From the NCBI RefSeq assembly GCF_004798865.1, contig NW_025336479.1, forward strand, positions 8,262,485-8,326,484: DNA of 64,000 nt, given 5' to 3'. The translations under genes were made by a program, and so were the position numbers. This document shows positions 40,503 to 50,734 of this stretch, one piece after another (position 1 is the first letter of the stretch; each line of letters opens with the position of its first letter). Origin of the DNA: Varanus komodoensis (Eukaryota; Chordata; Lepidosauria; Squamata; Varanidae). The notes under the pieces were generated by a model that did no database searches, was not told the DNA's origin, and worked only from the letters and a program-made list of their open reading frames with translations.

Positions 40503-41805
40503 GGCATCCTCCCCTGGTGGTGGTTCCATGCAGGCCTGACAGTTCCCTTGCCCACAATACCAGCTGCAGAAGATACGTCTGCACAGCAGGGGAATCTCAC
40601 TTCCTTGACAACAGTGCAATTTCTAAAGTTTATTTGCCCCTTCGGTCATGATAGTCCTAAACAGAATTGCCATGTGCAAGGGCGGTGGCGGCAGCAACAG
40701 CACAAGCACATCTCGGATGTCCCAGATGTGGCATTTCAAGAAGAGGGAGTGCACCTCTCCAGCATGCCCGAGTAGCCCAGAGCCTTAGCTGGCTGCTGTT
40801 GGAGACCCAGAGCTGGGCCAGGGAGATCACCGGACTGACCCCGTAGGGTTGTTCTTGTACACATATATTATTTCAGCACTACTGCCCCTACTGAAATGTT
40901 TGCCTCCTTTGGTTAAAAAAATCACAATATGATAGCAATTAATAATGGATCGCATGCACCTGTCCATGTTAACATTATCGATTTCTGTTCTGCCCACGTC
41001 CAGGGGCAGGATGGCAGCCTCTGCTTCATTCCTATCTGCTTGACAGTCCCCGATGTCCCTTCTGCTTCAGAGTCCAGCAGTGCTTCTGCTTCTGGATCCC
41101 AGAAGCAGAAACACTTGGGAGCAAAGGTTTGGTGAAACTGACCATAAGGAAAAATCAGTCATGCATGGCCAGTCTGGAAGGCAGCTTGAAGGGAGGGCAA
41201 GATTATCATGTCAGAGTCCCCTTACATTGCTGGTTGCAGGGTTTTCCTAAAGCAGGAGAAAAGAGCAAAATCTAGTTTTTCAGCCTCTTAAAATAGGAAG
41301 GGTTTTTTTGTCACAAAATGGAGTAGGCTAAGGCAGCCTCCCCCAGCTTGGTGTCCAATGCAGAGCTGAAATCCCACCTGCCTTTTGCACCATCATCATG
41401 TTCCTGTGATAGAGGCTGTTCTTCTGACTCTTTCATTGGGATCTTGCAAATTTTGGAAATTCAGCTTTCTGGAAGGCCCTCCGGAGGATTTAGCCAGATG
41501 TCTCTCACTGGGACTTCCCTGTGTCGCCCCTGCTGATTGCCAGAAAGCTGAACAAAGCATTTTTGGTTTTGGTTTGTCACTGATAGAACGCCATTTAACA
41601 AGATGATGACGGAGAAGAACACACTCAGCTTCAGGGGCCTCTGCAAGCAGCAGCATCGGAAAGCCTTGCGGGAGGAAGCTCTGGGAAAGTCCTCCAGCAA
41701 CAGGAGGGGTTCCAAGCACAGAAGAAGGAAATTAGGAAAACAAAGCCCATGTGCCCTGCCATTAGTAAGCATGGAAGTCCTGCACCTTGCGGGGAAAACA
41801 TCCAA

Positions 41806-41856
41806 AGATCGATCGATTGATCTATCTATCTTTCTTTCTTCCTTCCTTCCTTCGAT
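41806..41856 (+). repeat. (GATC/ATCT/TTCC)n mixed tetranucleotide repeat
   Basis: gatcgatcgattgatctatc passes to tatc, ttct and ttcc units, followed by a SINE/LINE-tail-like 'atttctatcctgccca'. A GGAGAA repeat lies 55 bp further on. Confidence 0.8.
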
Positions 41857-43517
41857 TTCTATCCTGCCCATTAGTCAAGACGGCTCTCTCAGAGAGCATA
41901 GAGATATAATGGAAGGAGAAGGAGAAGGAGAAGAAATCTTACCCCTTTCCACAGGATTAAATAAGTTGCCTTGGGTTTTCCTTACAAGAAAAAGGCAGGG
42001 TGTAAATATAATACATAAACCAGTTTTCAGGGGCAACTTCTTTAGGCCTATGCGCCCAATGAAGGGTTGAGAATAAGTTGATTGAAAAGCTTCACATGCT
42101 GCTGGTGTTGTCCTCTAGGTAATTATGCCCTTCGGGTGTCTCGGCAAGCTGGGCATGAGAAGAGGGACATTCCTAAGACAACTGGACGACCCCAGGTAGG
42201 GGAAGGCCAAGCCAAGGGCATCTTGTATGAATGGCCAGTATGCCTCCAAGACACAGCAGGAGAGTCTGGGGTGCTTTTATGCCTGCATTTATTTAACGTT
42301 TTTTATAAAGAGTTCTTTAGTAGACACTCTCAAAACAGTGCACAGCAATTAAAACATCAGACCAAAACATATACACAAGAACCATAACAAATCTAATATA
42401 GTAAACCCCAGTGAACCCAGTAAGTAATAATATTAGTAATAGCACACTAGCAACTGATCCACAGCAAATCAATCACTGTATAATAAAGCCAGTGTAAAAG
42501 CAGAGCCTTCTGTTCAGCAACTAATTTCCCCACATAAATAAAATGGTTTCAACCTGGCGCTCTGCGTTCCTTTCCTGTGCAGAGCTGCCTGAGAGAGCAA
42601 GCCTGCTTGCCTCTCCCACTGGCCAGCCCTGGCATTTGTGCTGCCCAAGCAGTTGTGCAAGGAGGAGGCTCTTGGCAAGCAGGAGTCCCGGATTCAGTCC
42701 CTGCCCCCTGCAGTGATGTGGTAGCGGCTGGCAGAAAGAGAGCGGCGGATGCCAGACAGAGCAGGGCGAAGTGGGCCAGGTGGACAACAAAACTGGGCCT
42801 GCTGTGGAGCATCCCCCTTAAATGGTCAGCGCCGCAGAGTTCCTGCTTCTCAGAAAGCAAACCTTGCTGGCTTTCAGGAGGAAGCTGGCGCTAAAGCCTG
42901 ATCCCACAGCTGCTTTTTCACTTGCTCCCAAAGTGAGATTCTGCCTCGGGTGCCGCACAGACGCTCCGCCATGCCCATCAGACAGTGAAACCTTGAAAAT
43001 AAGTGACTGCATAATTTCCAATCAGTCGGAGGGAGGAAGCGCTGCAGCAGCTTGAACAAAGGCTGCTTTGTGAGCTTGGAGAATAAGCAGGGAAAACACA
43101 AGATGGCATTAAAAATTACATGCTAGGCTGGCGGGATCATACAGAGAGGGATCAGCAGATCCAGACAGCGTTTTCCCGGGGCTCCAGCTGAAAATCCCAG
43201 CACTGCTGTTTCACAGCAGACCTGGGACTGAAGACACTGGAGCTCTGACGGTCCTCAGAAAAGGCTCATGAAAGCTGGAGCTAATATTTTGCCAGCTCAA
43301 GGGTCCTAATACATTCCAGGTTTGAAAGCCTCTGCAATCTGGTTGTCATTAACTTCCTTCTGACATTATTTAGGAGTGCAAATGGAAGGCTTGTAAAAAG
43401 GCACTAGCTGAAAAGACTGTGCGTCGTTGTTGTAAAGCAGAGAAATTCGACTGCGGCTAATTTTATTTGCCCGGAAATTACTTGGGAGGAAATGGAAATC
43501 CCTTCGGTATAGCAGCT

Positions 43518-43534
43518 GTCACTAGGTGGCGCTG
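43518..43534 (+). promoter_or_regulatory. CTCF-like motif
   Basis: TCACTAGGTGGCGCT agrees with the CTCF core (CCACYAGRKGGCRC) at all but one of the conserved positions, including the invariant GGCGC. It sits at the end of about 450 bp of repeat-free DNA. Occupancy is inference. Confidence 0.5.
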
Positions 43535-44683
43535 TTGTGAAACGTGCCTTCGAAGGCTCAGACAGCACAGGATGTGGATCACGTGTGTCATTTATTTATT
43601 ATCCCCCCCCCCCCCGCTTTTTTACATATAGCATCCGAGGTGGCTGACAACTCTTACGCTCTGGCACCTTCTCTAGGCTCCCAGGGCTGTGTCCCTCCAC
43701 TCATCAGGAGACAAGCTCAGAACAACTGGCTGTCATTGATGAGATGCTGGCTGGGCTTGCATGACGCAAGGATGGGTAATAAGCCAGAGTCTGTTGTAGG
43801 GTTGCTGGGTGGTATGTTAATCAACCCAGCCAGCCACCTTCACTGGGTCCAGATGTCACGGGAAACTGTGCCCAGTGAGGGTCATTAAGGAAATCAGCCA
43901 ACAGATGATGCGATGCCAAATTAACCAGCCTGGAGTCATGACAGTGGCGCCTCGTCTGACCATTCTGGTCTATCAACCTGCAAGCTACCTAACAAAAGAA
44001 ATGGTCAGCCATCAGCTATTGTATTTTGCTATCACATTATTTAATTGATTTATAGCCCACTTAACACCCACATGGGGTAAGCTAGGAACAGCAATTTGTG
44101 CAGTAAGATCAAATGCTGCCATGAAATACGATTCTAAGCTTTCTCAGTGCAAGTTCAATTTCCCTGGGCCCCACCACCACCACAACCCAAGCATGGCATG
44201 CGCCCCAACGAGCCCCTCTGCCATCACGCAGATTATGAGCAGGACCCGAGGCCGTCAGTGGTTGTACTCGTGCTTGGCACATCCAAATCGTCACTCTCTG
44301 GCTACGTCAGTGTAAAATCAAGGCAAAACTGCATGTTACATGAGGGTCTTTCACAGCACCCTGGTGACCACTTCTTGAAGGGAAAAGCTGGTTTAGGAGA
44401 AGGCAATTGAATGCTGAGAAGCAGCAAGAAGAAGGTGTGCTTAGCCTTCCCTCACTTGCTGCTTTTCCAGTGAAGAGTCCTCTCCCATCCACACCAATAC
44501 GCCTTTCCCTCCCTGCCCCTTTTACAACCAAGGAGTTCTTTCAGATGCGGTTTTGCTCCACTCCAAGCCAGAGGTGTGGTACACCTATTTTCTTGCCCTT
44601 CTTAAATAACTATCAAGCCAAGAAGAAAAGTGATGATATCTGCAAGTCCCAACATGAGAAAGGGAGAATTAAGCTCCAAAAGA

Positions 44684-44705
44684 ATGAATGAATGAATGAA
44701 TGAAC
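44684..44705 (+). repeat. (GAAT)n microsatellite
   Basis: Five gaat units followed by an A-rich (aaataaataaa) stretch. Confidence 0.85.
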
Positions 44706-45689
44706 ATACAAACAAATAAATAAAAGGCTGCACCCTGTGAAATCATGTCACCAGGCAGCTTCGATCACATTGGCTCCTGTGCTGCAGAAGCACATGCTGT
44801 CTTTGGCTCCAAGTTTGTTTTCTCTGTTTAATGAAACAATAATTCTGTTTTAAGCATTGGCAGCTGCCTTGTGCACTGAGGTTGTGTGTGAATTTGTTAC
44901 CCTTCATGGTGAAACCTAGATAAACAAACACAGCCGTTTTTCCTTCCTGCCTGGAACCAAGCTAGCGGCTTTGGGCTCCCCTTCCTTCTTGCTCTCCCTT
45001 GCTCTGCGGGGTGGCCCCAGACACCAGTAATCACAGCCCATCTCCCACCAAGCAAGCAGCATGCTTGGGTTTAAATCGGCTTCTGCATAAAACACGGCAT
45101 GACGTTGCACGGCGATCAGTGAACAGAGCTGGTGAGATTGACGTAAAGTTCCCAGCGTCACTATGCAGTGGCTTCAGCCCAGCGTCCAGTTTGGATAGAT
45201 AACAGTTCCCGAAGCTTCCTGTTCTGGCTGGCTACATTTGAATAGAACTTGCTTACAGGAGCGCAAACCCTGACATGTGCTGAATGCAGCGGCGCCTATT
45301 GAAATACCATCCCCGCAAAGCTCAGCTTGATTCTTCTGGGTCTGCAATTTGGGAGAAATGGCTTGGAACAAATAGGCCTTTCAGAGGCCCAGACTGGCAA
45401 ACAGAATCATCTTTTTGATTTCTTTGATGATTCCAATTCAAAATCACACCCTTCAAAACTCCCCCTGAGCCCCAACTAGCTTTGAGAGGAGAGTAGTCAC
45501 TTTTTTAAAAAAAGTCTCAAAATTCCAAGTGTCTTGGTACATTATTTCAGTCCGGAGGTAACTTAGGAAACATACTGCATGGTTAAAACAAGCATTACTT
45601 ATTTTAAAAAGAACTTGGTCATAATTGCCAAGCAATTCAGTTGTCAGTGTGAGGTAGTGGTGGCAGAGGCAGGAGGGTGAATGAGCTTG

Positions 45690-45805
45690 GCGTCACTTTC
45701 CGTCAGCGCGGCTGTCCTTGACAGTAATTCAAATAGGGCAAACTCATAAAATCCATTGCACTGGCCATTGCTTGCAATATTAGCAGGACCCAGAACCTGC
45801 TGATA
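45690..45805 (-). CDS. Possible internal exon (weak)
   Basis: The minus strand carries a pyrimidine-rich run ending in catatcag just before 45805, then a frame reading QVLGPANIASNGQCNG, FYEFALFELLSRTAALT. Entry in phase 0 would fit the exon ending at 50664. The translation is protein-like and contains CpG-bearing codons, but the only plausible donor (GAAA|GTGACG) is poor, so the 3' limit is a guess. A stronger acceptor 11 nt upstream (ccactcag) would put the block in another phase. Treat as a candidate only. Confidence 0.25.
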
Positions 45806-46951
45806 TGAAACTGAGTGGTACAGATAAAAGGAGGTCACACAGCAGACAATTAATTTATGGAATTTCCCTGAAATCCTATCACACCAACATCCATCTTTGC
45901 TTCCTTTCAGGCCTTCTTTTGTACTTATACTGGACAAAACATCAAAAGTCACAAGAACTTAAGAGATGTTATAACATTGCTGTGAAGCAGCCAAAGAGCT
46001 TCACCGATTGGGCTGAATAGAAATGGAATAATTCCACAACAACAGTACTAACAGTGTGCTTGTGTTTCCAAAGGAGGCGTCTTTTACACCATTGGCCTGC
46101 CCCATTCACAGATAGCATCATCTTCCACTTGTAACCCTCCCATGTTTTCCTATTATTCATTCCATTATTTTTTGACCAAAAAACAAAAAGATGGAACAGC
46201 AGCACAGTGTGTTTTGATTAGTAGCGTTGGGAGCTGTCCATCTGGGAACACCCTGGGTTAGGCAGTTTAAGGCTCGGTCAGCCACAGAACTGCAAGACAA
46301 GAAGCATGTATAAACTGCACTCAGTGTGTGATGGACGGAAGAACATCAGTTGGGCAGAATAACATTTTTGAGCCCTTAATCCTTGACCTCAAGAATGATC
46401 GGGTGTTTTTATGAACCTGTGGTATTTATTACATCGTTCCAAGTTATATATGACATTCATGAAAAAAGGAACCTGGAAAGAAGGCAAATAACCAAGGTGC
46501 ATTTGGCCATTCAGGAATGATCTTTTTGTTAACAATGGTTAGTCTGAAATAGAATTGTTGCTGCTAAATATTTGAATTGCTCATGTACAGAATCTTAAAG
46601 CTTATTTATTATAAGTGCAATACATTTTATTTGTTTAAACCTCTACAACTGGACTTCACTGGAGGCATCCAAGTGAATGAGATATTAGAACACCCACTCA
46701 ATTCAGCAAGGCTGTTTTTCTTTTGTCAGGAAAGGCTTCAAAAGAGACCCAGCATTTAACAGGGAGAGGAAATAACTTGAATGAATTATTTTACTTCTGA
46801 CTTGTTGCTTTTACTTGTTGATTTCAAGTCAACAGGAAGCAAGAAATTTCTGAAGGGGGGAGGATTTTAACATGGATCATTTCTCTGCTGATCGGAGGCA
46901 GGTGTGAGCTGCAACTCCTTATGGCAAAATATTTACCTTCATCTCACTAGC

Positions 46952-47075
46952 CTTCCCCAGCCTGGCATCTTCCAGATGTTTTGGACAACTCCCAGCTTTC
47001 TTGACAATTGCTCGTGCAGTCTGGGGCTGATAAGAGCTGGAATCCAAAACATCTGGAAGGCACCTGGTTGGGGAA
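46952..47075. mobile_element. Palindromic MITE-like element
   Basis: The first and last about 34 bp are inverted copies: cttccccagcctggcatctt, ccagatgttttgga at the left; at the right, reverse-complemented, attccccaaccaggtgcctt, ccagatgttttgga. Related fragments with the 'ggactacaactcccatcatcc' core occur at 35.7 and 63.7 kb. This is a common reptile foldback element; the transposase family was not determined. Confidence 0.75.
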
Positions 47076-47118
47076 TTTTGCCGTAACTTATCTGTGATGG
47101 CTTGGAGAGAGAAATGTA

Positions 47119-47217
47119 AACGGGGGAAACTGCCATATACTGAGCCAGGCCACTGGTCCATCTAGCCCCACAGTTCCTCCTCTGACTGCTAGTGGTTCCC
47201 AGGGTCTCTTGCCCACC
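47119..47217 (-). repeat. Squamate SINE-like repeat fragment
   Basis: The run aaactgccatatactgagcc, aggccactggtccatctagc, then a 'ctgctagtggttcccagggtctc' type segment matches a repeat that recurs in squamate genomes (gctgccttatactgagtcag ...). I recall it as the body of a tRNA-derived SINE read in reverse; no tRNA head is left here. Assignment is from memory. Confidence 0.5.
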
Positions 47218-47996
47218 ATCTGCTACCTGAGCAGTGCCCAACACAGCACCCACAAGTGCCCGGTTACCTCGTGCACTGCCAACAGCACTCATGCATGGGT
47301 TTCCAATATGGTGCCCGTGGGCCCGCAGATGGTTTTTGTGTATTTATATATTTTATCCCCACTGTTAATATACATCCATGGATTTCTCTAAAATATATAC
47401 AAATTTCTAGCATTTATAGATTGACTTCAACAATAACAGACCAAATATCTACATCCACATACTGAAATTGGTCCTCAAAACTATTGCATTATGGAAGTGA
47501 ATGTTTATTTTTCCAATTTGGTAATTCAACTATTTGGGCACAGAAAATCCATTTTAATTTCAATTTTTTGATTGCCTTGAAGCAGGCAAACACTTTAAAA
47601 GAGAATTTAGATCAGTGAATATTAAGAGTGTTCCAGTACAAAATTTATCTGTGCAATAAGCTCCTTCCTAAATCAGGCAAATATTGGACATGGAGATGGA
47701 TATGTAGTGATATAGGCTGTGTCACTGAGTCACGGTCCCTCTTAGGGCCTGTACGTTAATGGATGCAGCTGTACGCGTGGGATCACGGCCTCGCAACTGG
47801 TTACAGCCATACAAGAGGAAGTCTGGAGCTATGCCACTGCTCAGTCCTGCCCCATCACGCTCTCTGCCTTTTACATAAATTAAAATAGTGCAGATATTCA
47901 CATGTATTATATACACACATACAGGATTATATCAGGCTCGGTGTGAACTGAATGGGGAATCTGCATCAGTTGTGAAAATGTTGAAAAATGTTGAAA

Positions 47997-48080
47997 CCCA
48001 TCCAGGTTTCAACAAGGCCCGACCTTGCTTAGCTTCTAAAATTATGCAGGATCATGTACTTCAGGCTATATGGAAACTGC
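47997..48080 (-). pseudogene. 5S rRNA-derived element
   Basis: The plus strand CCCATCCAGGTTTCAACAAG, GCCCGACCTTGCTTAGCTTC aligns closely with the reverse complement of vertebrate 5S rRNA (CCCATCCAAGTACTAACCAG, GCCCGACCCTGCTTAGCTTC). Weaker agreement continues through GATC...TTCAGG...TATGG to the 5S 5' end. About the first 85 nt of 5S are represented; the 3' part of 5S is absent and replaced by unrelated A/T-rich DNA. That pattern fits the 5S-derived head of a SINE (SINE3-like class) better than a plain 5S pseudogene, but the body was not identified. Confidence 0.72.
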
Positions 48081-48724
48081 ATCTTTGCTTACATGACAGT
48101 TACCCATATTCAATGACCAAGATATTTTTATCTCATTTGTAAACATTAACTTTATTCACCAGACTGCTCACATTAACCCTAGCACATGTGCATTCATAGT
48201 ATGATTTACAACACACCCACATATTTTAAAAACCGCTGCCCCACTGCTCTGGGAACTGGGAGGCAAGAGATGGCATGGGCTCTAGGCCATAGAAATCCAC
48301 TAGGGCCAATGTTTTCCCTCTTTAAACCAAAATGTGTCAAAATCTGCAAAACATTTTTGTTTCCTTTCAGAGTGCAGAGTTCAGGAAAGTGCATAAGATG
48401 TGGAAGGCAGCAATAGCGCTATCACACAGTCACAAAACATCACAGAGGACTTCACCTTATCCCACCAAATTGTGTCAGGACTGAAATCCTGATGATCCAG
48501 CACCTCAACTAGCTATCACCGTGGGGAAAACATACATCCCACTGGAGCCTGTTGATTCTCCCTGCCACATCCGTTGCACCTGTTCTGAGTCATCCATCTG
48601 TTCACCCTTCAATCCCTGACTCCTGGGTGGGGACACGCACATCAGCAAACTCAAGCTCCTCAAGATTCTCCGGATTCCAACCTGAAGCGCATTCTGACTC
48701 ATGCCCATATCAGATTCTGAGCTC

Positions 48725-49770
48725 CGATGATAAACTACCAAGATGGCTTTCACCTAGGGAAGCTTTTGTATTTCCAAATGCATTGAACGTTGAAGGGATT
48801 ATAAGATATGATGATATCTTGGATAAGGACGGTGGCCTGAAACTAGATCAAGAAATACAAGAACAGGGACTTAATATCTCCTGGTGGTATAAGGTGCAGA
48901 TGCAATCGAGATATGCTAAAGATTGTAAAGCATGGGGGTTTTACAAAGATTGAACAGCGTTTGATCAAGTGATGCTTAAAACAGATGAGAAAATGATTAA
49001 AAGATTATATGATTTTTTACTTGACAGGAAAATGGAAGGGGAACAGGTTAAGGAAACTATGATAACATGGGCACCAAACTTTGGATATAATGTTGAACTA
49101 GAAAAGTGGCAAAAACTATGGGAGAGAAATAATAAGGTAAGATTAGCAACCTCGTATAAAGAAAATTTATATAAAATGTTCTATAGATGGTATTTGTTGC
49201 CAAGTCGATTAGCTAAGGGGTGTTTCCAAATATGTCAAATAGATGTTGGAAATGTAAACATAAAGTTGGTACTTTTTATCATATGTGGTGGACCTGTGAT
49301 AATGCGAAAAACTATTGGATTAAAATACATAAATGGCTGGAGGAAATACTAAAAAAACCCTTTGCTTTTAAACCTGAAGTTTTCTTGTTAGGCATCATAC
49401 CAGACGATATTAACAGACAGGAAATGTATTTGATGTTACACTTAATCACAGCGGTGAGGACTGCATTTGCTCGATACTGGAAAAGTGAGGAGATTCTGGG
49501 CTGCGCAGAAATGGATAGATTGACTTTATCATTGAAGGAGAAAGAAGACACTGACTTCTATCAAACTTGGGATTTTTTCTATAATTGGCTGGAGAAAAGG
49601 GACTTGGTGTAAATTTAGAGCTGTTATCAAGTTATTATAAACTGATTTGAATATGACTATAGAATGTTAAAAAATATGTAGCAGGGGGTTGACCCAGTAA
49701 ATCCAATGTATGTGATGACTGATGTTTTTAGTATTAGTTTAAAATTTTAATAAAATTTCTTAAAAAAAAA
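48725..49770 (+). mobile_element. 5'-truncated L1 LINE with target-site duplication
   Basis: A 14-bp duplication (CAGATTCTGAGCTC) flanks the insert exactly, at 48711-48724 and 49771-49784. The insert ends in AATAAA (49749-49754) plus a short A tail, the hallmark of L1 target-primed reverse transcription. It encodes only the last part of L1 ORF2: 48725 onward in one frame, interrupted by a TGA at 48951-48953, then continuing to about 49215, where a frameshift moves it to the frame of 49220-49612. The C-terminal Cys/His motif is readable (CWKC, then FYHMWWTC), followed by HKWLEEILKKPF and the end NWLEKRDLV. The 3' UTR is about 150 bp. It is dead on arrival (5'-truncated), but the exact duplication argues for a fairly recent insertion into the gene's intron. 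Confidence 0.93.
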
Positions 49771-50663
49771 CAGATTCTGAGCTCTGTTTATTTCTTTTCC
49801 CGTGAACATTCATGTTGTTGCGCATATTCTTCCAATGTACATATCAACTGTGAATATTTTTGAAATATATACCTTTTCTCACATTGATTAAAGTATGTTT
49901 GCAATTATTTAAACTATTGATTTTTTAAAAACTCACTTTTCAATGTTATGCACCTTTTTGGTTCCACAAATTACATTGCAAACTGTATGAAATGCACAGA
50001 TTTCAACTGCAAATTGCATTCCGCTCCACATTTAGGTTCAGCAGGTGAAAACTGGAGAACAATTTCCAGTTCATCCTTACCTTCCCGCCCACCTACCTAA
50101 CCATCCCTCCTCTTTATCATTTTCATGGGTCATCTTAGGGCTGCCATTAATTCCTTGGCTTTGTTTTGTCAGATCAGTATAGCTAAAAATGCAGTCATTT
50201 TTGAAATTGCTGTGGCTAATTGGGGGCTCACAGGCCATATTGCTCTCATGTGTACAGGAGAGAAGGTGTCTGCATAAGTTACAGAATGTAACCTAATCTG
50301 AAGTAAATATAGGTACAAATATTACTTTTTTGGGGGGGGGGACATCTCTTCAGATAGGCCTCCATGCCACCATTCTCATGAGAAGGCTGTTTCTTGTATA
50401 GCAAAAGGGAAACAGACATTAGCAAGCAATCCATTAAAAAACCTATCGGACGCGACTTTGCAACTAACAACAACAACCCATCTCTCAACTGCAGCTTGGA
50501 TTCCGTGATCTGGGAGGACCGAGCCCCTAGGAGAGCCTGGTTGGGGTCTCTGGGGCCCCGGGCAAGGCACCCCCTGAGGGCCCCTCCCTTGCAGAGAGTC
50601 AGCCCCACCAGCACTGTGGCCACCACTCCCTGTCCGGATCGCTGCCAGCACCTGCGTGCTCAC

Positions 50664-50734
50664 CAGGCAGCTGTCCAGACGGCAAGCTGGCAGGGCCAGT
50701 CGCATCTGCTGCTCCTCTGAATTGTCACAGTCCC
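50664..50734 (-). CDS. Second coding exon (71 nt) of the unidentified gene
   Basis: On the minus strand ctctccctcggcccag precedes 50734 and CTGCCTG|GTGAGC ends the block at 50664, a textbook acceptor and a strong donor. With two bases completing the split codon from the previous exon, the remaining 23 codons read DCDNSEEQQMRLALPACR followed by LDSCL, with no stop. It enters in phase 1, exactly the phase left by the exon ending at 56813, and leaves in phase 0. The block is short, so the call rests on splice signals and phase agreement more than on length. The neighbouring GC-rich DNA keeps the frame open well past the donor, so read-through or an alternative donor is possible. Confidence 0.55.

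Noticed and set aside
40439-40540. Lys/Arg/Gly/Glu repeat frames
   Set aside because: Translation of the GGAA microsatellite.
42818-43101. Open frames on both strands near 42.8-43.1 kb
   Set aside because: Same DNA open in three frames without splice signals; composition artefact.
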